A stretch of DNA of 64,000 nt from positions 48,812,628-48,876,627 of the forward strand of contig NC_135722.1 of NCBI RefSeq assembly GCF_964656455.1, read 5' to 3'. Origin of the DNA: Halichoerus grypus. Its lineage: Eukaryota > Chordata > Mammalia > Carnivora > Phocidae. Below are positions 40,621-49,765 of this stretch, piece by piece. The position numbers and the translations under genes are program-made. The notes below the pieces were generated by a model. It was given only the letters and a program-made list of their open reading frames with translations. It did not search any database and was not told where the DNA came from. Position 1 is the first letter of the stretch; every line of letters starts with the position of its first letter.

Positions 40621-41499
40621 TGAAGCTAGTTGATTTTGATATAGCAGAAAATGATTTGGTATAGCAGAAAAATCCGAGATTTTTTCAAACCAAACATGGT
40701 TTGATTCTTGGTTCTGATGTAGACTGGGAGAGAGCCTTGGACAAGTCCATCTCCCTGAGTCTTTTCCCTCCTCTGTTAAGTGGGGATATCAGTACCTGCC
40801 TCTAACAATAATCAGGGAATAATTAAATGGAATAAAATTGATAGAGTGCCTGACACAAAGAAGTAGGCAGCAGATGTTAGTTCCCTTTCTCCTTTGCACT
40901 GCATACTCTGTGTCTACCTCTAGTATTGTAACTCCAGCATAGTATTGAAAATGCCAGTTTACCTCTTTGCCTCCCTTTGAAGACTGTTGGTGCCTAGAGG
41001 ACTAGAGTCTTGTCCTACCGAACTTTGTACTCCCAGGCCCTAGCTCAGGATTGGCAAATAGGAATTAAATAAATGTTTGTTGCGTTGAAAACCCCACCCT
41101 CACTCGTGATTTTGCATATGTTGCAAACATACGTGATTTTGCATACTCAAGCTGAAATACCTCCCTTCCTATCTACAGCAGCACTATTCGCTCCCCTGCT
41201 GTCCTCACTTCTCCTGGCAGCTGGAGGGGAGTGGGGCTTTCCAACCCTTAAAAGGCTGAGTAAGGGAACTAGAAAGGATGCAGAGTGGCAGGCAACCTGT
41301 GGTTGAGGGGTGTCCCAAAACAAGGTCTTTAAGCGCCAGGTTCCCAGAGGGGTCCCAGACCCGCGGAAAAGCGTGCTAGACATTGATGGTTGACATCCCG
41401 GCGAAAGGGCCTAGGAGTACGGGCGGGTGGGAGGCGGCCTGTCGGAAGCGTCTCACTGGCTGGTAAACAACTAGGAGGCGGGAGACCCGAGAGAGCAAA

Positions 41500-41607
41500 C
41501 ATGGCATGGGAGGGGCAAAGCGCGGGGCGTGTGACGTCACCCTTGGTGTGTGCGTAACGTGAGCGGAAGCGGAAGCGGCTCTGTTCGCCGCCTCTCCCAC
41601 CGGCCCG
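41500..41607 (+). promoter_or_regulatory. TAF10: TAF10 CpG-island promoter with CRE and tandem ETS sites
   Basis: A perfect palindromic CRE, TGACGTCA, lies at 41532-41539. Two ETS-type CGGAAG motifs in tandem lie at 41564-41569 and 41570-41575, about 35-45 bp before the start codon. There is no TATA box. This is a typical housekeeping promoter; CREB/ATF and GABP/ELK binding is inferred from the motifs. Confidence 0.7.
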
Positions 41608-42911
41608 ATGAGCTGCAGCGGCTCCGGCGCGGACCCCGAGGCGGCGCCGGGCTCCGCCGCCTCGGCCCCGGGCCCGGCGCCCGCGGTCTCGGCCCCCGCA
41701 GCGTTGCCCGCTGGCACCGCTGCGGAGAATAAGGCCAGCCCCGCGGGAACAGCAGGGGGACCTGGGGCTGGAGCTGCGGCAGGGGGCACGGGACCCGTGG
41801 CGGCGCGGGCCGGGGAGCCGGCCGAGCGGCGTGGGGCGGGTGAGGGACGGGTGAGGGTGAGGGCGAGGGCAGCGCCTAGGGCTGGGTCCAGTGGCGGGTG
41901 AGGGCAGAGGGTTTGAGGCCGACCTAGCCGGGGCCCCGCATCTCCCACCTCCATGTCTGTTTGCTGGTTCTCCTCCAGCTCCGGTGTCGGCGGGAGGCGC
42001 GGCGCCCCCGGAGGGGGCCATGTCTAACGGGGTTTATGTACTGCCGAGCGCGGCCAACGGAGACGTGAAGCCGGTGGTGTCCAGCACGCCTCTGGTGGAT
42101 TTCCTGATGCAGCTGGAGGATTACACGCCTACGGTGGGCTTCCTGCCTGAACAAGGCTATTGGCGCGCTGTCAGGCCAACTTTCTGCTACACCGCGTGGA
42201 TTTCCAGCTTCCTTTTGTACTTGCTCCCCTACTAGCTCTTTGACTTATCCCCTCTGCCCACCCAAACTGTGAGCTTCCTAAAAGCCAGGCCTGCCCTCCA
42301 TTTCCCTCACCCTCTCAGCCCCGCAGCGCCCAGGGCAAATACTGACAGTCACCTCATTGATCTTTCAGATCCCAGACGCAGTGACTGGTTATTACCTGAA
42401 CCGTGCTGGCTTTGAGGCCTCGGACCCACGCATGTGAGTACAGTCTGGGTGGGTAGGTTAAGAACCTTGAGTGCTTGTGTGGAGTTTATTGTCCCATCTT
42501 CTCACACCAGTTTTTTCTCTCTAGAATTCGGCTCATCTCCCTAGCTGCCCAGAAATTCATCTCAGATATTGCCAACGATGCCCTACAGCACTGCAAAATG
42601 AAGGGCACAGCTTCTGGCAGCTCCCGAAGCAAGAGCAAGGTGTGAGGGGAGGCTCATTGAATCACTAATTACCTCCCACAGCATCGGAGGCTTAATTTGT
42701 TCTGAAATCCCTTTGGGGAAACTAAGCCCTAGGGGAGGTGAAAGACCTACTCAGGGTCACTCACCTGGGATTGAAATCTGGGATTCCTGTGCTCAGCTGG
42801 TGCTCTTCCCTCTTCCCTCAGGACCGCAAGTACACTCTAACCATGGAGGACTTGACCCCTGCCCTCAGCGAGTATGGCATCAATGTGAAGAAGCCGCACT
42901 ACTTCACCTGA
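41608..42911 (+). CDS. TAF10: Transcription initiation factor TFIID subunit 10
   Basis: Nuclear histone-fold subunit shared by TFIID and the SAGA coactivator, pairing with TAF3, TAF8 or SUPT7L. Exons: 41608-41839, 41979-42133, 42369-42433, 42525-42639 and 42822-42911. They total 657 nt, or 218 residues, the same as human. The N-terminal half (about residues 1-90) is Ala/Gly/Pro-rich and disordered, encoded by a CpG island. The conserved C-terminal half begins around [10 protein letters not shown] and carries the histone fold ([12 protein letters not shown] through the YTLTMEDL region), ending in KKPHYFT. The start sits just after tandem ETS sites and matches the human MSCSGSGAD start. It is convergent with ILK, whose 3' end overlaps. 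Confidence 0.97.
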
Positions 42912-42969
42912 GCCACCCAACCTAAATGTACTTGTCTGTCCCCTTGTCCCCACACCAGCCTGTTTTCAT

Positions 42970-42982
42970 AATAAACTTTATT
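42970..42982. terminator. Back-to-back poly(A) signals shared by TAF10 (+) and ILK (-)
   Basis: The 13-mer AATAAACTTTATT contains a plus-strand AATAAA (42970-42975) for TAF10 and a minus-strand AATAAA (42982-42977) for ILK, separated by one base. On the minus strand a GGTGTGGGG element follows about 25 nt later, fitting ILK processing near 42945-42965. TAF10 cleavage is expected near 42986-43005. The two mRNAs should therefore overlap by tens of nucleotides at their 3' ends. Confidence 0.85.
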
Positions 42983-43222
42983 GTGACAGGCAGGGCTGGT
43001 CCCTCCCATGCTGGGAGATACCGTGTGGCAAGTGACAAAGCTCTGAGCCTAGCCCCTTTGGGGGCTGCAGTGGTAGGGATGGGGGCAGGGGATGGGCCCC
43101 ATGGCTGGGGTAGTACCATGACTGGAGGCAAGGGAGGCAACCAGAGGCCTGCTGCTTTGGGGAGACATACTCCCCTAACCGTGTCCTGACACCTCTGGAG
43201 TTTAGGCAAGGGCTTTCCAGCT

Positions 43223-46200
43223 CTACTTGTCCTGCATCTTCTCCAGGATAGGCACAATCATGTCAAACTTGGGCCGCTTAGCAGGGTCTTCATTCATGCA
43301 TATCTTCATGAGCTTACACACATGGGGGGAAATGCCTGGTGGGATGGTAGGCCGAAGGCCTTCCAGTGCCACCTGCAAATACAGGAAAAAACAAAATGGG
43401 TCTCAGAACTTGAGTATCCTGTGGGGAGAGGCCTCTAGTCCTCAGGACAGGATTACTGTATATTTGAACAAATATGGGAAGAGCCCAGCCCTGCTATAGT
43501 TATTGTCACCACCACCACCATTCCCCCAACACAAGTGCATACAGTTGTGCTCTCACCTTCATTCCAATCTCCATGTTGGAGAGGTCAGCAAAGGGTACCT
43601 CCCGTGTCACCAGTTCCCACAGAAGCACTGCAAAACTCCACATGTCTGCTGAGCGTCTGTTTGTATCTTCAGGCTTCTTCTGCAGAGCTGGAGGAACAGG
43701 ACTTAACTGTTCCAGCTGCCTATCCTGTCTCTGCCCCCTTCCATTACTACTGAGCTGGCCCTTCTCTACCTCCCAACATGATGCCCTCACTCACCTTCAG
43801 GGGCCACCCAGGCAGGTGCATACATACGCCCAGGGCACTGGAAGGAAAACTTGACGTCGGCCATGCTGATTCGGGCAGTCATGTCCTCATCAATCTGAGG
43901 AAGAGAAGATAGATATGTGGAAGGAGGTAAGTCCTATTCTAGACAGGGAAAGGGCTCTGGGGGCCTGGGCCAGGGGTGAAGTGTGACCTCACCATTACAC
44001 TACGGCTATTGAGTGCATGTCGTGGGATGAGGGGCTCTAATGTATGTAGGAAGGCCATGCCCCTTGCCATGTCCAATGCAAACTTCACAGCCTGGCTCTG
44101 GTCCACAACGAAATCTAAGGAGGCAAGAGTCAAATAGTTTGGGGAGGCTCACACACCCTGCCCCCATCCCATGAGATTTGGTATCCACTACTCACTGGTG
44201 CCTTCGTGTAATACATTGTACAGGGATCCATATGGCATCCAATGTGTGATGAGGGTGGGATGAGGAGCAGGTGGAGACTGACAGGCACCTAGCACTGGGA
44301 GCACATTTGGATGCGAGAAAATCCTGGAAGAAGGACAGTACCCTAGCTGAGATCAGCATAAAAGATCTCCCTTTGGGTGCTAGTCAGGGTTCCTTGGAAC
44401 CAGCAGCTTCCTGTTTAGGCTTTGCCCCACCTGAGACGGGGACACTCCTCGTTGAAGTCCCTGCTCTTCCTTGTACTCCAGTCTCGAACCTTTAACACCT
44501 TCATGACGATGTCATTACCCTGCCAACGGCCCTTCCATAGCTGAGAGACAGGTAAGGGTTAGGAAGCTTTAACTAAGGCCACTGCTTTCTTGTCCACTAA
44601 CTGGAAGAAAAACTTAAAACAGGTGCAGAGCAGGTAATTTGTAGGAGATTGGGGAAGGAGGGGCAAGAAAGGCAGGGTCACCTCTCCAGAGTGATTCTCG
44701 TTGAGCTTCGCCAGAAAGTTGAGCTGTTTGAAGTCAATGCCGGAGTGTTTGTTCAGAGTCCCATTTCCTGAGAGTGTGGGCAGGTCAGGTACCCAAGCTT
44801 CACCATAACCCAGCTCCAGCAGCCCAGGGTTATTCCCTTGACCACCCCTCCCCTTACAACTGACTCACGGGGCCGAGTGCGGGTGGTTCCCTTCCAGAAT
44901 GTGTCCTTGTATGGAATACGGTTAAGGTTTTGGCCCATCTTCTCTGCCCGCTCTGGGGAAGAAAAACAGCTTTGGCCCCAGTTGTAGTATGGAGCGAGGA
45001 GATAGGCAGGGACAAGACAAGAGGATACAAACTGGAGTTGAGGGACAGACCTCGGAGGAGCTCTCTCAGGGGTGCCTTGGCTTTGTCCACAGGCATCTCT
45101 CCATACTTGTTACAAATGCTGACAAGGGCCCCATTAGCCACCAGGTCCTGGAATGAAAAGGGGTTGTGATGAGGGGCTCTGCCACCTCCCTGGCAGTCAC
45201 AACCAACCATCAATACAAGTGGTGTACCAACTCTGAGTGTCACACATTCAGCAGTACTTACAGGATGGATTGAAGGTTCTAGACTTTTCCATTCAGGCTC
45301 AGACTTTGCTTCCTACCCATCCCAGGGCTCAGGGCCTTAGTACTCACCTCTGCAACCTGATCTTGGCCCCAAAAACAGGCATAGTGCAAGGGCACATTTC
45401 CATGCTCATTCACTGCATTGATGTCAGCTTTATACTGCAGCAGCTGGTCCCCATGGCCAAGTAGAAGAGGCAGAAGACAAATGAGAGATGGGAGTTGAGG
45501 CGTGCAAGGAGGGAGAAGAGTACACATGTGTTATATTGCTTGTGACTGACTTCCAGACATGTATGTAATGTAGGTGAGAGGGAGCATTCATGCCTACCTT
45601 CTGCACAATATCACGGTGTCCATGACTGGCTGCCAGGTGCAGGGGGGTGTCATCCCCACGATTCATCACATTGATTCGTGCCCCCCGCATAATAAGCATC
45701 TCAACCACAGCAGAACGGCCCTCTCGGCAGGCCCAGTGCAAGGGGGAGAAGCCATGATCATCCCTTTGAGGAAGGGACAATGGTCATTGATCTGGAGGTG
45801 GGATGGGGGCAAAGGCTTTGATATGGGAAAAGGTGATAGTTATTCTGAATAATCTCCCTGGAAAACCGTACCTGTCCAGGACTCTGATTCTCATTCATGC
45901 CAGCAACTCCCAAAGCCATCCAATTAAGACTTTCCCCTGAGCTTCAAACCTATCCAACCACCACCTGAAATCTCAACAAATCCGTATGATTCACTGTCTT
46001 CATCACTATCTCCCACCAGCCTTTCTTCCTTGGCATGCCCTATCTCATTAAATGGTAGCATTTTTCATCTGGTTTCCTCTGCATTCCTTTTGCAACATCT
46101 GTTGGTCCTTTTTGTTTCCACTGCATTTCATATCCCTCTGGTATACTACTTGTGGCACTGGATTGTAAAAATTTTAATGAGCTGTCTTGTCTGCTAGACT

Positions 46201-48981
46201 GAGCTTCTTGACAGAATGGATTGACAGCAGGTGTTTAGTGCATGTTAATACAAGGGAGAGGTGTCTTGGAGAAGGAAAGCCACAACTCATGGGAGAAGAA
46301 GCAAGCTTACTGATTGGCTCTGGTACTGAAACCTAAGACCTAAAAATGGACTGGAATTAAAATAATGTTTTGGAAGGGTTTATAATGAAAGAGAGAAATG
46401 CTTTTGATAAGTCATTACTAATGAGGCAGATATCAAACCAGGATTTGGTAAAACAGGATTCCTCTACTCAAGCAGTCCTGGTCCCAGAAAACAGAGGAAA
46501 ATGAGAATGGCTTCTTTAGAAAGAAAACTGTCTAACTCCCCCACCCCCAAGGACATGTATTTTCTAAAGTAAAAACTGTACCAAAAAAAAAAAAGAAGAA
46601 AACACTTGGTGGGAGCTGGGCCTGCCTGACAGCCTGGGGCCATAAAAGGAAATTCCCTCCAGTCGTGTGTATGAAGATCCAAGGGGCGGGGCAGGGGGCG
46701 GTCCCTGCTCTGAGACCGCAGCCTCCGGATGCCTTAGTGCTGCTGTCACTTCCCTTGTGGGGGCTCTACGCGTGGCCTGAAACAGATCAGGGGTCTGGCC
46801 ACTGCAGGCCATCCAGATGTCCCCCTCCCCCAGGGGAATGGGGTGTGTGTGGCCTTTAATGACTTCCCTCCACAGCTGCCCTCATCTGCTCACTTAGAGA
46901 TAGCCAAAAGCTTTCCTGGGAGGTGGATTACTCCCTCCTCCCCCTCTCTGAAGCAGCCATTCCCTACTTATCAGTGAGTTTTGCCTCCCAGATCTTTAAT
47001 TTGTGCCCTGGTTTATCAGCCTCCTGCAGTCTGTGGCACGAGCAGGCCAGAGCCTGAGGGCAAAATATGAGCACAAGGGTTCCACTCACTGTCAGACTGC
47101 CTGTCACCTCAGGGCCACAGACTATAATCCCGAAGAGCCCTGCAGGGAGTTCACCCCACCTCATATCCAGCATATAGCCTGCTTGGGCCCCCAAAGCCTT
47201 CCAGTTTCACTAATGCCACCCCTTCATCTTTTGGCACTAAAGAGTTTTATAAAATGCAAATTCCCCTGGACAACTTCACCTAAGCCTTTATAACCCTACC
47301 AACAAAAATAGTAAGAGTACTCACTGTCTTTATCTGAGCACCCTTTGAAGAATTATGAAAGAATTATGGAAATTATAAGAGTACGAAAAATGGGAAAAAG
47401 TGACCAGGAATTATGGAGGAAGAGCATAAAGCCTAATGAGAACCTGTGAAGCCTAGATAAAGATTATAGGTGATCCTTACCTCTCAAACCTAAAAACTGA
47501 AGAAATAAAATTTTAAAACAAAAAACCCCTAAAACCCACCACCCTGAATCATCAACATCACTATTGCTTTTCTTGCCTGTCTCAGCCAACCCTGAAGAAC
47601 TTGTCTACATTCACTCTCTATTTCCTCACCTCCCATTGAACCTGCCACCAGGCTGCTGCCGTGAGGGCTGGCATTATGTCTGATTCTGGGCCTCTAGCAC
47701 AGGAGGTGTTCATAGTACTTTAAGTGAAGGAACCGGGTGTTGTCTGGTTTCTTCATCCATTTTCCTCTACGGCAGCCTTCACAAAGATCATCAAATACAT
47801 TATTAATTTTAAGTTCAATAGTTACTTTAAAGTGCTCAAGTTCTTTGACTTCTCAACAGCCTATACTACTGTTGACCACTCCCCCTTCATTGAAACATTC
47901 ACTTCTCTGAGCTTTACTAACATATTTTCCTGTTTCCTGCAACCTCCAGCTGCACCTTTTTAGTCTTGCAGGCTTCTGTCTCTGTCACACCCGTGTCTTC
48001 AGGTATCATCGAGATGCTAACACCTCCCAATCTGTCTCTCCAAGTCAGCTCTCCTGAAATCCGAATCTGCATAACCAACAACCTACATGACATTTCTACT
48101 CTACTGTACAGTCACTTTAACATGTCACAGCAGCAGTCATCATCCTTCAGCCTTGTCCAACTCAGTAAAAGCAACCACCATCTACCCAAGAGTCTGAGCC
48201 AGAACCCTGGTCATCATCTTTGCTTCCTCACTTCCCACACCAAGTCTCATCAATTCTTTATCCTGAAGATTTCAGGAATCTGATCACTTCTTTCTTTTTC
48301 ATCTGCTCCCATTCTAGTCACCACTTCTGGGACAGACTAAGCAATTGCTTCTCCACATGGCCACCTGCTCTTCAGAAGGTATCCAAGATGACACTTAAAT
48401 GGACAATCTCATCATATCACAGCAGGGCTTTAAACCCTTGTTCTTAGAATAATGACCTTATTATAGCATAAATACCCTTGCATGATCTGGCTGACCCTTG
48501 CAGCAGACTTCTCCAGTCTTATCTCCTGTGGTTTACCACTTGTACCCAATGCTTCAGCCCACTGAAGCTCATAGAAGTCTATCCTCCTGCCATATGGACC
48601 TGTAGACAATTTCCAGACACTCCGCTCTCTCTCTTGCCTCCTAGCTTTCGCCCATGCAGTTCACTGAGGCTGGAAAGCTCTCTGCAGCCTGTGCCTGTGA
48701 AACTCTTGTTGAGCAGTCAAGATTCAGCCGAAACACAGCTTCCTCTGTGGAGACCCTCTGCCCCCCACAGGCTGTGCTTCGCACTAGTCCTACTGGGTAG
48801 GAAAGTCAGCCGCCCCCAGCCAACGTGAGCACCCCACATCGCGGAGAGGAGTATGTCTTTGCCGTTCTCACCCACCAGCCACCTCAGCTCACCCCTGGTT
48901 GAGGTCGTTCTCCGTGTTGTCCAGCCACAAGCGAACGGCCACCGCGTTGCCCTCCCGGCACTGAGTGAAAATGTCGTCCAT
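43223..48981 (-). CDS. ILK: Integrin-linked kinase (pseudokinase scaffold)
   Basis: Cytoplasmic focal-adhesion scaffold that joins PINCH and parvin to the beta-integrin tail. Exons in transcription order: 48981-48893, 45763-45598, 45443-45348, 45147-45051, 44952-44869, 44767-44682, 44540-44431, 44323-44196, 44114-43993, 43894-43795, 43687-43557 and 43372-43223. They total 1359 nt (452 aa), equal to human, with every junction in frame. Residues 2 to about 170 are ankyrin repeats ([30 protein letters not shown]). The kinase-like domain spans about 193-446, with Lys220 in VVKVLK. The expected HRD motif is replaced by RHALN and the DFG motif by DVK, consistent with a pseudokinase. Exon 5 uses a weak GTCTGT donor. 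A non-coding exon precedes exon 2, whose acceptor CTAG is at 49009-49006. Confidence 0.97.
45764..47750. other. ILK intron between first two coding exons, unique part
   Basis: No coding exon recognised. It contains a regulatory-looking block at 46620-46900 described separately. The rest is AT-rich with a short poly(A) at 46582-46595 and L2-like sequence near 45890-46230 (complete sense not clear). Confidence 0.4.
46636..46890. promoter_or_regulatory. Candidate SRF-type enhancer in ILK intron
   Basis: A perfect CArG box CCATAAAAGG lies at 46640-46649. Two GC boxes follow (GGGGCGGGGC at 46683-46692 and GGGGGCGG at 46694-46701), then CGCGTGGC, GGAATG and CAGCTG motifs. The clustering and local GC rise stand out from the surrounding intron. 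Enhancer or alternative promoter activity is inference. Confidence 0.4.
47760..48790 (+). repeat. LINE-2 fragment in ILK intron
   Basis: Forward L2-like order: TTTGACTTCTCAACAGCCTATACTACTGTTGACCACTCCC, GTCACACCCGTGTCTTC, TCCGAATCTGCATAACC, CATCATCTTTGCTTCCTC, CCTTGCATGATCTGGCTGACCC, TCAAGATTCAGCCGAAACACAGC. It is antisense to ILK. Confidence 0.6.
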
Positions 48982-49456
48982 AGCAGCGTCCCGGCGCTGA
49001 GTCCCCTAGATTGGGGAAGCCTGCGGACTGTGGAGGGATCCAGAGAAGGGTGATGAACCCCGAGCTTTGTCCCCTACCGGAGATAAGTGTTCGTGAAGGG
49101 GGTGAGGGTCTCCTGCTGCCTCCCCAGCTAGTGGAGGTCTGGGAAGGAGTTCGGGAAGTCGGGATTATCCCTGACCGTGTCCCCTGGGCGCGAGGGAAAG
49201 CGGGTCCGCGCGAGGTGGGGGGTGATTTAGGAAGTAGAGTCTCCTGAAGGGGTATCGGCGAACAAGCTCGGGGACCCTACCCGCGAACAGACCTGGGGGG
49301 AGGGGGGAGTTCAGGCGCCCTAAACCCTGGGAGAGGCGATCGGGGGTCCTTCCCGAGGGTGGCCCTCGTTCCCTACTCGGTATTCGGGCCGAGTGAAGGC
49401 TGACGGGTTGGCAGGGGTCGAGCCTTGGGGAAGGGCACGGGTGCTCCCGCACTCAC

Positions 49457-49540
49457 CGGGACTCGGACCGGAGGAGCCTTCTTCGGGGAACTCCCGTCCG
49501 GCCGCGCCCGCCGCCCGGCCCCGCCCCTGGCCCTCTCTGG
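49457..49540 (-). other. ILK: ILK non-coding first exon (approximate 5' end)
   Basis: On the minus strand a consensus donor GTGAGT (49456-49451) follows GC-rich sequence ending CCCG at 49457. It can splice to the acceptor at 49006, where exon 2 continues 24 nt to the ATG at 48981. The upstream boundary is only a guess from GC content. Confidence 0.6.
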
Positions 49541-49765
49541 CCAGCGCGGGCCCCCATTCCTCCCTCCCGCTCGCCTCCCTTGCCCTTCTAGCCAGCAGTG
49601 CCTAAACTCGATGGTTTCCGGCGCCGCGCCGACCGCTCTAGCTACCCATGCTTCACTCTTTGGTTTCCGGCTCAGTTCCGGCGGCTCTGGGCCCTCGGTT
49701 TACTAGAGACGCGCTCTGCACGTGGAGAGTTGTGTGGACCCCGCGACTTCATCCACCCCACCGGC
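49460..49765. promoter_or_regulatory. Divergent promoter between ILK (-) and RRP8 (+)
   Basis: A CpG-rich, TATA-less region separates the two divergent first exons. Three ETS-type TTCCGG motifs lie at 49616-49621, 49665-49670 and 49676-49681, the first two inside a repeated GGTTTCCGGC context. With the starts about 200-300 bp apart, this is a typical bidirectional promoter. Start sites are inferred, not observed. Confidence 0.7.

Larger units (their letters stand above)
38943..41090 (+). other. TPP1: TPP1 3' UTR / downstream region, end not fixed
   Basis: Downstream of the TPP1 stop the sequence holds a reverse-oriented SINEC (39207-39399), L2-like sequence (about 39440-40620), a poly(A)-only insertion (40203-40253) and a MIR-like stretch (about 40670-40880). 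AATAAA hexamers occur at 40831-40836 and 41068-41073; the second is followed by TGTTTGTTG and is my preferred distal signal. If it is used, the 3' UTR is about 2.1 kb, compatible with the long human TPP1 mRNA. Confidence 0.45.

Noticed and set aside
41329..42021. Long minus-strand frames of 230 and 192 codons
   Set aside because: They are shadows of the TAF10 CpG island, where stop codons are rare, and they contain no recognisable domain.
43795..44114. Loss of HRD and DFG motifs in ILK as a possible damaged gene
   Set aside because: These replacements are normal for ILK in all mammals, which is an established pseudokinase. The frame is intact.
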